Assembly (NCBI GenBank): GCA_015689705.1
Contig: WVSN01000003.1
Coordinates: forward strand, 62,001 to 126,000
Direction: 5' to 3'
Length of the DNA: 64,000 nucleotides
Source of the DNA: Rhodobacterales bacterium HKCCE3408
Lineage (GTDB): Bacteria > Pseudomonadota > Alphaproteobacteria > Rhodobacterales > Rhodobacteraceae
Within the stretch, counting starts at the first letter, position 1, and every line of letters begins with the position of its first letter. The position numbers were made by a program, and so were the translations under genes. A model generated the notes under the pieces. The model did no database searches and was not told the origin of the DNA. It worked only from the letters and a program-made list of their open reading frames with translations. This document shows, in pieces, positions 1-9,628 of the stretch.

Positions 1-644
1 CGGGCTATGCCGCGCTCTGGGCCGCCTATGACGACCACCTCGCCGGTGAATTCCCGGGCACCGTCCCGCTCGCGCTCTGGACGTCGGAGCCGAACGTTTT
101 CATCATGCGTGACGCGGTCATCACCAGCCCGGCCGATCTGGAAGGTCTGCGCGTCCGCGTCGCCGGCGCGACGGCGGCCGAAGTGGCCACCGCGCTCGGC
201 GCGACGCCGGTGCAGATGCCGATCTCCGAAGTCTACCAGGCGATGGATACCGGCCTGATCGACGGCGTCATCACCGGAGCCTCGACGCTGACCGACTTCC
301 GCCTCGACGAGGTCGCGGACGCGATCACCGTCGGCGCGCCGCTCGGCCGGCTGACCTTCTACACGGTGATGAACGAGGGCGTGTATAACGGCCTGTCCGA
401 CGAGGCCCGCGCCGCGCTCGACTCGATCATCCGCGAGCCGCTGTCGCAGTCCGCCGAAGAGGCGTGGCTTGCCACTGCCAACGCGGCGCTCGAAGCCGCC
501 CGCGCGGACTCGGCCAACACGGTGACCGACCTCACCGACGAACAGCGCCAGGTCTTCCTGGACGCGCTGTCCGAGGTGAACCAGGCCTATATCGACCAGG
601 TCGACGGCCAGGCCACCTGGGACGCCATGCACGGCGCAATGTAA
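1..644 (+). CDS. dctP: TRAP transporter substrate-binding subunit DctP, 3' part
   Basis: The reading frame is open from base 3 to the TAA at 642-644, so the gene begins before the window and about 213 residues are visible. The protein captures a small organic acid or similar solute in the periplasm for the TRAP permease encoded next. Family features seen are LEGLRVRVAG, followed by a segment around ALGATPVQMP and EVYQAMDTGLIDGV, which form the second lobe and hinge of DctP proteins. The signal peptide and most of the first lobe are missing. The gene is followed after one base by dctQ, so all three subunits are co-transcribed. The substrate cannot be deduced from this fragment. Confidence 0.9.
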   Translation, partial: GYAALWAAYDDHLAGEFPGTVPLALWTSEPNVFIMRDAVITSPADLEGLRVRVAGATAAEVATALGATPVQMPISEVYQAMDTGLIDGVITGASTLTDFRLDEVADAITVGAPLGRLTFYTVMNEGVYNGLSDEARAALDSIIREPLSQSAEEAWLATANAALEAARADSANTVTDLTDEQRQVFLDALSEVNQAYIDQVDGQATWDAMHGAM

Positions 645-645
645 C

Positions 646-1152
646 TTGACGCTACTGCGCACAATCGCGGACAGGCTGATCGGCCTGTCCGCCCTTTGCG
701 GCGCGCTCGCGCTGGCGGTTCTGGTGGGGCTCATCTTCACCGACGTGATCGCCCGCGCCTTCGGTAACCCGCTCTACGGTTCGCAGGACATCACCACGAT
801 GGGCATGGTCATCGTCGTCTTCGGCGGCATGGCGCTGTGTGACCGGCGCGGCGGGCATATCTCGGTCGACCTTCTCGAAAGCCGCTACCCGGCGGCGATG
901 AACCGGGCGATCGACATCGGGGCGGCCCTTCTGGGCGCGGCGATCTTCGTCACGCTGGCTTGGGCAGTCTGGGAAAGCGCGAAGATCTCGCAGATGCTGA
1001 ACCTCTCGACGAACCTCCTGCGCATTCCCAAGGCGTACTTCCAGTGGGCGCTGTCGGCGCTCGCGATCCTCACCGCGCTCGGCATGGCACTGCGCGCGCT
1101 CGAGCTGGCCGTGACCGGCCGCGACATCCGGAAAGAGGAGGCGACGGAGTGA
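646..1152 (+). CDS. dctQ: TRAP transporter small permease DctQ
   Basis: This 168-residue protein has four hydrophobic segments (about residues 13-35, 48-66, 85-108 and 128-150), as expected for the small TRAP membrane subunit that partners with DctM in the inner membrane. The motif around FTDVIARAFGNPLYGSQDI and the GGHISVDLL stretch are typical of DctQ. The start chosen is TTG at 646, one base after the dctP stop. No strong ribosome binding site is seen, so translation probably relies on coupling to dctP. The stop overlaps the GTG start of dctM by four bases (GTGA). Confidence 0.88.
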   Translation: MTLLRTIADRLIGLSALCGALALAVLVGLIFTDVIARAFGNPLYGSQDITTMGMVIVVFGGMALCDRRGGHISVDLLESRYPAAMNRAIDIGAALLGAAIFVTLAWAVWESAKISQMLNLSTNLLRIPKAYFQWALSALAILTALGMALRALELAVTGRDIRKEEATE

Positions 1153-2453
1153 GCGGGGCTGCGGCCGGACTTCTCGGCATCGCCGCGCTGCTCGTCCTGC
1201 TGATGCTGCGGGTGCCGGTGGCCTTCGCGATGTTCCTCGTCGGCTTCATCGGCATCTCGGCACTGAACGGCATGTCCTCGGCCTTCAACCTGATGGCCTC
1301 GGAAAGCTTCACGCTGGCCTCCAGCCCCGAACTCGTGGTCATCCCGCTCTTCATCCTGATGGGCAACATCACCGCCTCGACCGGCCTCAGCCGCCAGCTG
1401 TATGACGCGGCCTACGCCATCATCGGCTCGATCCGAGGCGGGCTCGCCTCGGCCACGATCATCGGCTGTGGCGGTTTCGCGGCGCTGTCCGGCTCGTCCG
1501 TCGCCTCGGCGCTGACAATGGGCCGCGTGGCGCTCGGCGAGATGGACCGCTTCGACTATAACCAGCGCCTCTCGACCGGGGCGGTCGCCGCCGGCGGCAC
1601 GCTCGGCATCCTGATCCCGCCCTCCACGGGCTTCGTGATCTACGCGATCCTGACCGAGCAGTCGATCGGCCGGCTGTTCCTCGCCGGAGTCCTGCCGGGC
1701 CTTCTGCTCCTGTCGCTTTTCGTGCTCGCGATAACGCTCATCTGCCTGGTGAAGCCTGCCTTCGGCCCGCCGGGCCCGCGCACGTCCATGTCCGAGAAGG
1801 CGCGCGCGCTGGTCAATGCTGGTCCCATCGTCGGGATCATCGTGCTGACGATCGGCGGCATCTATGGCGGCTTCTTCTCGCCGGTCGAAGCCTCGGCCGT
1901 CGGTGCGGGCGCCGTGATCCTGCTGACCGCGGCGATGCGGCGGCTGACCTTCCGGATGCTCTACGAGGCGCTGCGCGACAGCACGGTGACGACGGCGACG
2001 GTCATGCTGATCCTGATCTCGGCGCACATGATCAATCCGTTCCTCGCGCTGTCGCATATCCCCTCGGCGGTCGGCGATTTCGTCAACGGGCTCGGCCTGC
2101 CGGCGATGGCGGTGCTCGGGCTGATCCTGCTGATCTACCTGATCCTCGGCACCTTCCTCGAAGGCTTCGCCATGCTGGTGCTGACGCTGCCGATCTTCTT
2201 CCCGATCATCACCGAGTTCGGAATCGATCCGATCTGGTTCGGCGTGCTCGTGGTGCTCACGCTCGAGATGGGGCTGATCTCCCCGCCGGTGGGCCTCAAC
2301 GTCTTTATCGTGAAGACCGTCGCCCCGCGGGTCGCGCTGTCGGACATCTTCATCGGCGTGCTGCCGTTCTGGCTGATGATGCTGGTGACGGTGCTGATCC
2401 TGATGGCGGTGCCCCAGATCGCGCTGATCCTGCCGAATACGATGATCGACTAG
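1149..2453 (+). CDS. dctM: TRAP transporter large permease DctM
   Basis: The product has 434 residues, the normal DctM length, with about twelve membrane segments. It is the sodium-coupled transport channel of the TRAP system. DctM hallmarks are the N-terminal LLMLRVPVAFAMF segment, GGLASATIIGCGGFAALSGS, GTLGILIPPSTGFVIYAI and the C-terminal GLISPPVGLNVFIVK region. The start is GTG at 1149 because it overlaps the dctQ stop as GTGA and gives the family N-terminus; the frame is open further upstream, but that part runs inside dctQ. The stop codon TAG sits in a CTAG shared with the stop of the converging gene on the other strand. Confidence 0.93.
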   Translation: MSGAAAGLLGIAALLVLLMLRVPVAFAMFLVGFIGISALNGMSSAFNLMASESFTLASSPELVVIPLFILMGNITASTGLSRQLYDAAYAIIGSIRGGLASATIIGCGGFAALSGSSVASALTMGRVALGEMDRFDYNQRLSTGAVAAGGTLGILIPPSTGFVIYAILTEQSIGRLFLAGVLPGLLLLSLFVLAITLICLVKPAFGPPGPRTSMSEKARALVNAGPIVGIIVLTIGGIYGGFFSPVEASAVGAGAVILLTAAMRRLTFRMLYEALRDSTVTTATVMLILISAHMINPFLALSHIPSAVGDFVNGLGLPAMAVLGLILLIYLILGTFLEGFAMLVLTLPIFFPIITEFGIDPIWFGVLVVLTLEMGLISPPVGLNVFIVKTVAPRVALSDIFIGVLPFWLMMLVTVLILMAVPQIALILPNTMID

Positions 2454-3217
2454 AGAACCGGCGCGGGCGGCTCGGCCTCGGCGATCTCGCGCGGTGTGTC
2501 GATGCGCAGGACCGCGCGCAGGGTGCGGGCCGGCACGAACAGCATGTCATGCGCCACTGCCGTCGCCATGCGCGGCAAAACCGGGTCGACGCCCATTTCC
2601 GTGACATAGGCCGCGATCTCGGCGGTCACGGCGCGGGTCGCGGCGGCCAGCCGCTCGGGCGCGATTTCGCCCTGGCCGGCGGCGGGCCGCACGGCATGGA
2701 AGGCGATGAGACTGCCCGACGTGCCGAAGACCGGGCTGTCCACGAAGCGCTCGGTTCCGCCCAGAAAGGCGTAGGCGCAGGCCGAGGCGCAGGTGCCCGG
2801 ACGCACGGTCGCCGTTTCCGGAGTGCCGCAGCCGGCCAGGCGCCCGACATGGGTCGTCAGGCCGGCCGCGCGGATCGTGCGGCCGATGGACAAGGCTTCG
2901 CGCACCTGTCCGCCGGGCGAGTCCAGAACGATATCGGTGGGGATGGTGTCGAGGCTGGCCAGGAACGCCTCGAGGGCGGCCGCCGAGCCCGGCCCGATCC
3001 GTCCCTCAGCCGAAATCCAGTCGCGATCGGGCCCCTGGGTCATGATGAACCGCATGGGACCTGCCGGCGCCGTTTCCGGGCCGGGCGACAGGCCGCAGTC
3101 CCCCCCAGGACTGTCGGCAGAGGCAATGTTAGGCATCAGCGCCGCAAGCCCCAGAGCCAGGGCGGCGCCAATCAGGACGGGAACGCGCATCGGCGGCCTT
3201 ACTCGAACGTACTTCAC
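2450..3217 (-). CDS. Exported ClpP/crotonase-fold protein (COG3904-like), function unknown
   Basis: This 255-residue protein has a hydrophobic signal sequence starting at Met10 (RVPVLIGAALALGLAALMP) and an ASA cleavage site near residue 34, so it probably acts in the periplasm. The core resembles periplasmic ClpP-like proteins. DSPGGQ at residues 99-104 forms an oxyanion-type loop, and CASACAYAFLGG holds a candidate nucleophile, Ser145. A candidate His174 follows in IAFHAV. Four cysteines (41, 130, 143, 147) could form disulfides. Translation could start at Met1 or Met10. Its stop overlaps that of dctM in one CTAG. It lies downstream of betA on the same strand, 98 bases away. No substrate is known for this group. 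Confidence 0.75.
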   Translation of the reverse strand: MKYVRVRPPMRVPVLIGAALALGLAALMPNIASADSPGGDCGLSPGPETAPAGPMRFIMTQGPDRDWISAEGRIGPGSAAALEAFLASLDTIPTDIVLDSPGGQVREALSIGRTIRAAGLTTHVGRLAGCGTPETATVRPGTCASACAYAFLGGTERFVDSPVFGTSGSLIAFHAVRPAAGQGEIAPERLAAATRAVTAEIAAYVTEMGVDPVLPRMATAVAHDMLFVPARTLRAVLRIDTPREIAEAEPPAPVL

Positions 3218-3315
3218 TCGTTACACAGCCACAGGATTACCACAATGCCGCCGCAATCGTCAGAACGAAGCGGGAAACAGAGCGTTCGCGGACGGTCGTC
3301 GTCAGCCCGTGCGGC

Positions 3316-4962
3316 TCAGCGTTGCGCGGTTCGCCAGTTGGGGTGAATCCACGGCTCGGCGTTCGACGGGGGCAGGGGCGTGCGGCCGAGGACATGATCG
3401 GCCGCTTTCTCGCCCACGAGGATCGAGGGCGCGTTCAGGTTCCCGTTGGTGATCCGCGGAAAGATCGAGCTGTCGGCCACGCGGAGGCCGTCCACACCGA
3501 TCACACGCGTCTCCGGATCGACCACCGCCATCGGATCGTCGGCCCGGCCCATCCTGCAGGTGCCGCAGGGATGGTAGGCGCTCTCGACCTCCTCGCGGAT
3601 GAACTCGTCGAGCGCGTCGTCGCTCTGCGCCTCGGCGCCCGGGCTGATCTCCTTGCCGCGATAGGGGGCGAAAGCGGGTTGCGCGAAGATCTCGCGGGTC
3701 AGCCGGATCGCGGTGCGGAAATCCTCCCAGTCCTGTGGCTCGGCCATGTAGTTGAACAGGATTTTCGGCGGCGCCTCGGGGTCGGCAGACCGCAGCGTGA
3801 CCGCGCCCCGGCTTTCCGACCGCATCGGCCCGACATGGGCCTGAAAGCCATGCCCGCGCGCGGCGATCTTGCCGTCGTAGCGCACGGCGATCGGCAGGAA
3901 GTGGAACTGGATGTCCGGGTATTCGACGCCCGCCCGACTGCGAATGAAGCCGCAGCTTTCGAACTGGTTCGTGGCGCCGGGGCCGGTCCGCGTCAGCAGC
4001 CAGCGCGCCCCGACATAGGCCTTCCCGAGCAGGTTCCAGTAGCGGTAGAGGCTGACCGGCTTGGTCGCGGCCTGCTGGATGTAGAGCTCCAGGTGGTCCT
4101 GCAGGTTCCGGCCGACGCCGGGGCGGTCGGCGACGACGCCGATTCCGTGCTCGGCCAGATGCGCAGCCGGCCCGATCCCCGACAGCATCAGAAGCTGCGG
4201 CGAGTTGATCGCCGAGGCCGCGACGATGACCTCGGCGCGGGCGCGGATGACCCGGTTGCCGAGATCGACGCCCGTCGCGCGACCGTCCTCGATCACGATC
4301 CGCCGGGCACGCCCCCGGATCAGCGTGCAGTTCGGCCCGCGCAGCGCGGGTTTGAGATAGGCCGTCGCCGCCGACCAGCGGCGGCCCTGCCAGATCGTCC
4401 GGTCGAACGGGCCGAAGCCCTCCTGCTGGTAGCCGTTGTAATCCGGCGTGACCGGGTAGCCTGCCTGCCGCCCGGCCTCGACGAAGGCGCGGGTCAGCGG
4501 GTTGTCCCTCAGCCCCCGCGTGACATGGAGCGGCCCGTCGGTGCCGCGCCAGGATGCGTCGCCGCCATGACCGCCATCGTGCCAGTTCTCCAGCCGCTTG
4601 TAGTAGGGCAGCACGTCGGCATAGGCCCACCCTTCCGCGCCGGTCTCGGCCCAGTGGTCGAAATCCTTCGCGTGGCCCCGGACATAGATCATCCCGTTGA
4701 TCGAGGACGACCCGCCGATCACCTTGCCGCGCGGAACGGCGAGCTTGCGGCCACCCAGATGCGGTTCCGGCTCGGTCGCGTAGCCCCAGTCGTAGCGCGA
4801 CATGTTCATAGGGTAGGACAGGGCGCCGGGCATGTTGATGAACGGCCCCCAGTCGGTACCGCCATATTCGATCACGATGACCGAGCGACCGGCCTCGGAC
4901 AGGCGCCAGGCCATCGCGCAGCCGGCGCTGCCTGCGCCGACGATGACGTAATCGGCTTCCAT
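3316..4962 (-). CDS. betA: Choline dehydrogenase BetA (GMC oxidoreductase)
   Basis: The product has 548 residues. It is an FAD enzyme that oxidises choline to betaine aldehyde at the inner membrane. The Rossmann motif [12 protein letters not shown] begins at residue 8. The GMC signature [14 protein letters not shown] lies at about residues 83-96. The active-site His is in [12 protein letters not shown], and the partner segment [18 protein letters not shown] lies near the C-terminus. The start at 4962 was chosen because it gives the family N-terminus [11 protein letters not shown] and overlaps the gst stop as ATGA. It is the last gene of the bet operon. No clear terminator is seen in the 98 bases that follow. 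Confidence 0.95.
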   Translation of the reverse strand: MEADYVIVGAGSAGCAMAWRLSEAGRSVIVIEYGGTDWGPFINMPGALSYPMNMSRYDWGYATEPEPHLGGRKLAVPRGKVIGGSSSINGMIYVRGHAKDFDHWAETGAEGWAYADVLPYYKRLENWHDGGHGGDASWRGTDGPLHVTRGLRDNPLTRAFVEAGRQAGYPVTPDYNGYQQEGFGPFDRTIWQGRRWSAATAYLKPALRGPNCTLIRGRARRIVIEDGRATGVDLGNRVIRARAEVIVAASAINSPQLLMLSGIGPAAHLAEHGIGVVADRPGVGRNLQDHLELYIQQAATKPVSLYRYWNLLGKAYVGARWLLTRTGPGATNQFESCGFIRSRAGVEYPDIQFHFLPIAVRYDGKIAARGHGFQAHVGPMRSESRGAVTLRSADPEAPPKILFNYMAEPQDWEDFRTAIRLTREIFAQPAFAPYRGKEISPGAEAQSDDALDEFIREEVESAYHPCGTCRMGRADDPMAVVDPETRVIGVDGLRVADSSIFPRITNGNLNAPSILVGEKAADHVLGRTPLPPSNAEPWIHPNWRTAQR

Positions 4963-5600
4963 CAGTCGATCCCCCGAAGCGCCTCGTAGGAGACCATCGC
5001 GTGCTTGCGATAGGCGGGACGCTCCTGCAGCCGCGCGTAATAGGCGGAGAGAGCGGGCAAGTCGGGCCGGTCCCAGTCCAGCGTGAAGTAGCGGTGCATC
5101 TGGTGGCCGACGGCGATGTCCGCGAAGCTGAACCGGTCGCCGCCGACATAGGCCAGCGTCTCGAGCCGCTCCGACAGAATCCGCGCCACGGTGGCGAGCG
5201 CCTTGCCCGCCGAGGCGATCTGTTCGGGGTCCTGCCGCTGCTTCGGCGTCCGGACCGTGCCGAAGAAGATGCCGCCGACGGCGGGCGCGAAGGTGGTCTT
5301 GCCCCATTCCGCCCAGGTGTCGATCGGCCCGCGCACGGCCGGGTCGGGCGGCCAGAAATCCGCATCGCCGTAGCGCGCGCCGAGATAGCGCAGGATCGCC
5401 GCACTTTCGAACATCAGCACGTCGCCGTCGCGCAGGACAGGGACGAGGCCCATCGGGTTCATTGCGAGGTATTCGGGCGACCGGGTCGAGGCGTGGCCGT
5501 AGCCGTAATCCAGCCGCTCATGCGCGAGGCCGAGCTCGCCCACCGCCCACATGACGAGCTGGACGTTCGAGGAATTGGCCCGGCCGTAGATGGTGATCAT
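4962..5600 (-). CDS. Glutathione S-transferase family protein inside the bet operon
   Basis: This 212-residue protein has a thioredoxin-fold N-terminal domain beginning [16 protein letters not shown], with Ser10/Ser11 or Asn9 in the place of the usual catalytic residue. [21 protein letters not shown] supplies the cis-Pro and the Glu-Ser glutathione-binding pair, and an all-helical domain follows. The gene sits between betB and betA: its start overlaps the betB stop and its stop overlaps the betA start, so it is translated as part of the choline oxidation operon. An inferred role is detoxification of aldehyde or its glutathione adducts, but nothing in the sequence proves the substrate. Confidence 0.9.
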   Translation of the reverse strand: MITIYGRANSSNVQLVMWAVGELGLAHERLDYGYGHASTRSPEYLAMNPMGLVPVLRDGDVLMFESAAILRYLGARYGDADFWPPDPAVRGPIDTWAEWGKTTFAPAVGGIFFGTVRTPKQRQDPEQIASAGKALATVARILSERLETLAYVGGDRFSFADIAVGHQMHRYFTLDWDRPDLPALSAYYARLQERPAYRKHAMVSYEALRGID

Positions 5601-7060
5601 CAGAATGGCGCCTCGGCCGGGGCCATCGCGACGTAGACCGATTTCGGCTGGCTGTAATGTTCGATCGCGGCGCGGCTGTTCTCACGGCCCACGCCCGACA
5701 TCTTCATGCCGCCGAACGGCGCCTCGACCGGCGCGTTGTTGAAGGTGTTGATGTAGCAGGTTCCGGCCTCGAACCCCGCCACCATCCGGTGCGCGCGCGA
5801 CAGGTCGCGCGTGACGACCCCGGCGGCCAGGCCGAACTCGGTGGCGTTGGCGCGCTTCAGCGCCTCGTCCTCGGTGCGGAAGTTCAGGACCGACAGGACC
5901 GGGCCGAAGATCTCCTCGCGCGCGATGGTCATGTCGTCGGTCACGTTCCGGAACAGCGTCGGCTCGATCCAGAAGCCGGGCCGGTTCAGCCGCCGCCCGC
6001 CGGCGACGAGCTCCGCGCCTTCCTCGATCCCCTTGCGGATATAGCCCTCGACGATGTCGAGCTGCCGGGCCGAGACCATCGGCCCGATCGTCGTCGCCTC
6101 GTCCATCGGGTCGCCGATCACCGCGCGGCCCATGCGTTCCACCATCCGGTCGCAGAACGCGTCGACGATGCCCTCCTGCACGAAGACGCGGGTCCCGTTC
6201 GAACAGACCTGGCCGGTCGAATAGAAGTTGCCGAGGATCGCGGAGGAGACCGCGATATCGAGGTCCGCGTCCTCGAAGATGACCAGCGGCGACTTGCCGC
6301 CCAGTTCCATCGTCGCGTGCTTCATGCCCTGCGCGGCCATGGCGTAGACCTTGCGGCCCGTCGGCACCGAGCCCGTCAGCGAGACCTTGGCCACGCGCGG
6401 GTCCGAGACCAGCGCCGCGCCGACCTCTCCCATGCCCTGCACGACGTTGTAGACGCCCGGCGGCACGCCCGCCTCGGTCAGGATCTCGGCGACCTTGAGC
6501 GCGCAGAGCGGCGTCGTCTCGGACGGCTTGAAGACCATTGTATTGCCGCAGGCCAGCGCCGGGGCGCCCTTCCACGCGGCGATCTGGGTCGGGTAGTTCC
6601 ACGCGCCGATGCCCACGCACAGGCCGAGCGGCTCGCGGATCGTGTAGGCGAAATCGCCGCCGGGCAGGCGGACATGCTCGCCCGTCAGGCTGCCGGCAAG
6701 ACCGCCGAAATATTCCAGCGCGTCGGCGGCCGAGGTCGCATCGGCGACGAGCGTCTCGGACAGGGGCTTGCCCGTGTCCATCGTCTCGAGCTCCGACAGC
6801 TCCCGGTTCCGCTCGCGCATGATGTCCGCGGCGCGGCGGAGGACCCGGCCACGCTCCGTCCCCGACATCGCCGCCCATCCCCGGCGCGCGGCGTCGGCGG
6901 CGGCAAGCGCGCGCTCCACGATGGCCGGCGTCGCAGCGTGGACGCGGCCCACGATCTCGCCCGTCGCGGGATAGACGAGGTCGATCGGCGTGCCGTCCGA
7001 ATCCTCGACATATTCACCATTTATGTAATGGGAGGCTTTGGGCTCCGGGTTAAGGCTCAT
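5600..7060 (-). CDS. betB: Betaine aldehyde dehydrogenase BetB
   Basis: The product has 486 residues, the normal length for NAD-dependent betaine aldehyde dehydrogenase, which makes glycine betaine. The catalytic Cys286 lies in [13 protein letters not shown], the general base Glu252 in MELGGKSP, and the cofactor-binding segment GSVPTGRKV at about 230-238. The start at 7060 lies 11 bases inside the preceding small gene. Its ribosome binding site AAGGAG is therefore encoded within that gene's last codons, which implies translational coupling. The stop overlaps the gst start by one base. Position and identity fit the betI-betC-betB-betA order of Rhodobacterales and rhizobia. Confidence 0.96.
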   Translation of the reverse strand: MSLNPEPKASHYINGEYVEDSDGTPIDLVYPATGEIVGRVHAATPAIVERALAAADAARRGWAAMSGTERGRVLRRAADIMRERNRELSELETMDTGKPLSETLVADATSAADALEYFGGLAGSLTGEHVRLPGGDFAYTIREPLGLCVGIGAWNYPTQIAAWKGAPALACGNTMVFKPSETTPLCALKVAEILTEAGVPPGVYNVVQGMGEVGAALVSDPRVAKVSLTGSVPTGRKVYAMAAQGMKHATMELGGKSPLVIFEDADLDIAVSSAILGNFYSTGQVCSNGTRVFVQEGIVDAFCDRMVERMGRAVIGDPMDEATTIGPMVSARQLDIVEGYIRKGIEEGAELVAGGRRLNRPGFWIEPTLFRNVTDDMTIAREEIFGPVLSVLNFRTEDEALKRANATEFGLAAGVVTRDLSRAHRMVAGFEAGTCYINTFNNAPVEAPFGGMKMSGVGRENSRAAIEHYSQPKSVYVAMAPAEAPF

Positions 7061-7508
7061 CTCCGAGCTCCTTCAGGATCGCCGCCCAGTCATCCGACGA
7101 TACAGTAGATGGTTGGAAAGCAAAGTTTCCTTGAACTGAGAGATAGTGGCTGACGTTGGTCAGCCCTCGATCCCTAAATCCGGGAAGGTCACGGATGCGG
7201 TCGTTGTGCATCCTTTTTCTAGGTGAACCGAGAGGGATGATAGTGAACGGGATTATCCACTCCCCTTCCCAAATTTCACCCTCCACGCTTTCAATTTCTG
7301 GCGGAGTGGAAATCACGAAGGGCACGGTGAATGACTTCCATGGTGTACAGTAGAGGAGGCCGAAAGAACCCGCAGTCACCTTTGAAGCTTTTGTTTTCTT
7401 GGCGGAAATCATTTCGCCTTCACCCGACACGGCCCAACGTCTGGCTCCGTAGCCAGCCCAAATGTTCGTTATGTTGTTTGATGCGAAAACAAAGACGGCG
7501 ACATTCAT
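7050..7508 (-). CDS. Uncharacterised 152-residue protein, possible EVE/PUA-like fold, AT-rich insert in the bet operon
   Basis: I do not recognise a firm family. The protein has one compact domain rich in aromatic residues: [12 protein letters not shown], then a [18 protein letters not shown] segment, then [16 protein letters not shown]. This pattern of a Trp-initiated strand, an aromatic Y-C-T-P-W segment and a W-PF-x-I-x-P-L strand recalls EVE/PUA-type modified-base-binding domains; this is inference only. Its start follows the betC stop by one base, with a GAGGGGG binding site inside betC. Its end overlaps betB. Bases from about 7095 to 7500 are close to half A+T with many A/T-ending codons, unlike all neighbours, which points to acquisition from elsewhere. 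It has no signal peptide or membrane segment. Confidence 0.7.
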   Translation of the reverse strand: MNVAVFVFASNNITNIWAGYGARRWAVSGEGEMISAKKTKASKVTAGSFGLLYCTPWKSFTVPFVISTPPEIESVEGEIWEGEWIIPFTIIPLGSPRKRMHNDRIRDLPGFRDRGLTNVSHYLSVQGNFAFQPSTVSSDDWAAILKELGDEP

Positions 7509-7509
7509 C

Positions 7510-9015
7510 TCACTGCCCCCTCGGGAAGCGCTGGTTTTCCTCGACGACGTTCAGGTCCATGTGGTTGCGCATGAACCGCTCCGACGCCTTCTGCAGCGGC
7601 TGGTAGTCCCACGGGTAGTAGGATCCGTTCCGGAGCGCCTCGTAGACCACCCACCGCCGCGCCTGGCTTTCGCGGACCTCGGCGTCGAACGCCTCGAGAT
7701 CCCACCGTGCGGCGGCGAGGATGCGGAAATGTTCGAGCGTCTTGGCGTGGGCCGGATCCTCGTAGAGGTCGTTCAGCTCCTGCGGGTCGGCCTCGAGGTC
7801 GAAGAGCTGCTCGGGGTCCTTGGCGCAGTTGGTGTATTTCCACTTGCCCTCGCGCAGCGCCACGAGCGGCGAGATCGAGGCCTCGGCGGCGTATTCCATC
7901 GCCACCGGCCCGCGCGTCGCGCCGCCCGCCACGGGGGCAAGGTCCACGCCCTCCGTCCAGGGCGCGACCTCCTCCATCGACACACCCGCCAGCGCGGCCA
8001 GCGTCGGCGTCACGTCGATGGTCGAGACCGGCGTATCGATCCGTCCCGGCGCCATCCCCGGCGCGGCGACCATCAGCGGCACCCGGGCCGAGCCCTCGTA
8101 GAAGTTCATCTTGAACCACAGCCCGCGCTCTCCGAGCATGTCGCCATGGTCGGAGACGAACAGGATCACCGCCTCCTGCCGCGTGTCTTCCAGCACCTTC
8201 AGAATGGCGCCTATCTTGCTGTCGAGATAGGAAATATTCGCGAAATAGGCGCGGCGCGACCGGCGGATATCCTCGTCGGTGATATCGAAGTTGCGCCAGT
8301 CATTCGCGTCGAAGATTCGCTGCGCGTGGGGGTCGTGATCCTCGTAGGCCATCGCCGGGACCTCGGGCAGCAGATGCGCGCAGTCCTCGTAGAGGTCCCA
8401 GAACTCCTTCCGCGCGACATAGGGGTCATGCGGATGGGTGAAGCTGACCGTCAGGCACCACGGCCGGTCGTCATGGCCGCGGGCCAGATCGTAGAGCTTC
8501 TGCTCGGCCCGGAACGCGACCTCGTCGTCGTATTCCATCTGGTTGGTGATCTCGGCCACGCCCGCGCCAGTGACCGAGCCCATGTTGTGATACCACCAGT
8601 CGATCCGCTCGCCCGGCTTGCGGTAGTCCGGCGTCCAGCCGAAATCGGCCGGGTAGATGTCGGTCGTCAGCCGCTCCTCCAGCCCGTGCAGCTGGTCCGG
8701 GCCGACGAAATGCATCTTGCCTGACAGGCAGGTCTGGTAGCCGGCGCGGCGCAGGTGGTGGGCATAGGTCGGCAGGTCCGAGGTGAATTCGGCCGCGTTG
8801 TCGTAGACCCGCGTGCGCGAGGGCAGGAGGCCCGACATGAACGACGCCCGGCCCGGCGCGCAGAGCGGCGAGGCGGTATAGGCATTCGCGAACCGCGTCG
8901 ACCGGGCTGCCAGCGCCTTCAGGTTGGGCGCGTGCAGCCAGTCGACCGGGCCGTCCGGGAACAGCGTCCCGTTCAGCTGGTCGACCATGAGGATCAGGAT
9001 GTTCGGTCGGGCCAT
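7510..9015 (-). CDS. betC: Choline-sulfatase BetC
   Basis: The product has 501 residues and hydrolyses choline-O-sulfate to choline in the cytoplasm, feeding betA. The sulfatase signature CAPGRASFMSG has Cys52 in the C-x-P-x-R context that is converted to formylglycine. Metal-binding residues are seen in MVDQ (Asp12) and SDHGDMLGE. The C-terminal region rich in aromatic residues (RNGSYYPWDYQPLQKASERF) is characteristic of BetC. The gene lies between betI and the small unknown gene, with only a one-base gap on each side. No maturase is visible in this window. Confidence 0.95.
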   Translation of the reverse strand: MARPNILILMVDQLNGTLFPDGPVDWLHAPNLKALAARSTRFANAYTASPLCAPGRASFMSGLLPSRTRVYDNAAEFTSDLPTYAHHLRRAGYQTCLSGKMHFVGPDQLHGLEERLTTDIYPADFGWTPDYRKPGERIDWWYHNMGSVTGAGVAEITNQMEYDDEVAFRAEQKLYDLARGHDDRPWCLTVSFTHPHDPYVARKEFWDLYEDCAHLLPEVPAMAYEDHDPHAQRIFDANDWRNFDITDEDIRRSRRAYFANISYLDSKIGAILKVLEDTRQEAVILFVSDHGDMLGERGLWFKMNFYEGSARVPLMVAAPGMAPGRIDTPVSTIDVTPTLAALAGVSMEEVAPWTEGVDLAPVAGGATRGPVAMEYAAEASISPLVALREGKWKYTNCAKDPEQLFDLEADPQELNDLYEDPAHAKTLEHFRILAAARWDLEAFDAEVRESQARRWVVYEALRNGSYYPWDYQPLQKASERFMRNHMDLNVVEENQRFPRGQ

Positions 9016-9016
9016 G

Positions 9017-9583
9017 TCAGTCCTTCAGCAGGCTTTCGAGGTAGGACAGCGCGATCCGGCGCGCCGCTTCGCGCTCGTCACCCGACTGCCCCTTGCGGAT
9101 GTAGAGCCCGTCGATCATCGCCCCGAGCCCCTCGGCAGCGGTGGCGGGATCGGCGACGCCGCAGGCGCGCAGTTCGTGCACCAGGTTCGATCTCAGCCGC
9201 CCGCGATAGACCCGCAGAAGCCGCGCCGCGGCCTCGTTGCGCTGCGCGGTGACGTAGAAATCGAGCCAGGCATTGACCGTGTTCCGCTCGAAATTCGACG
9301 GCGCGAAACTCGCCCCGATCAGTGCCGTCAGCCGCTCGCGCGGGGTCTTGGCGCGGGACAGGTGGCGGCGCACCTCGGCGGCGTAGATCGTCAGGATGTG
9401 GCGCATGGCGCCGAGGAACAGGCGCTCCTTGTCACCGAAATAATGGAAGGCGAGGGCAGGCGACACGCCGGCCCGCCGCGCGATCTGACCGACGGTAACA
9501 TGCGCGGTCCCGGCAGCGCCGATCTCTTCGATCGCGGCGCGCACCAGATCGTCGCGCCGCGTTTTTTCGATTCCGACTGCCAT
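9017..9583 (-). CDS. betI: TetR-family repressor BetI
   Basis: The product has 188 residues. The N-terminal helix-turn-helix covers about residues 26-47 (HVTVGQIARRAGVSPALAFHYFGDK), which matches BetI closely. The C-terminal domain carries the GLGAMIDGLYIRKG segment typical of the choline-sensing family. In known systems BetI represses the bet genes until choline binds. It is the first gene of the minus-strand operon, and betC starts one base after its stop. The start is 88 bases from the divergent choX start, and a dyad suitable as an operator lies between them. Confidence 0.93.
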   Translation of the reverse strand: MAVGIEKTRRDDLVRAAIEEIGAAGTAHVTVGQIARRAGVSPALAFHYFGDKERLFLGAMRHILTIYAAEVRRHLSRAKTPRERLTALIGASFAPSNFERNTVNAWLDFYVTAQRNEAAARLLRVYRGRLRSNLVHELRACGVADPATAAEGLGAMIDGLYIRKGQSGDEREAARRIALSYLESLLKD

Positions 9584-9628
9584 CTGTTCCGTGCCACGCT
9601 ATCGTTGCATTGCCACGGTAACCGGGTC

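Noticed and set aside
960..1148. N-terminal extension of dctM in the same frame
   Set aside because: It lies wholly inside dctQ, has no membrane-protein character and would lengthen DctM beyond family size; the GTG at 1149 fits.
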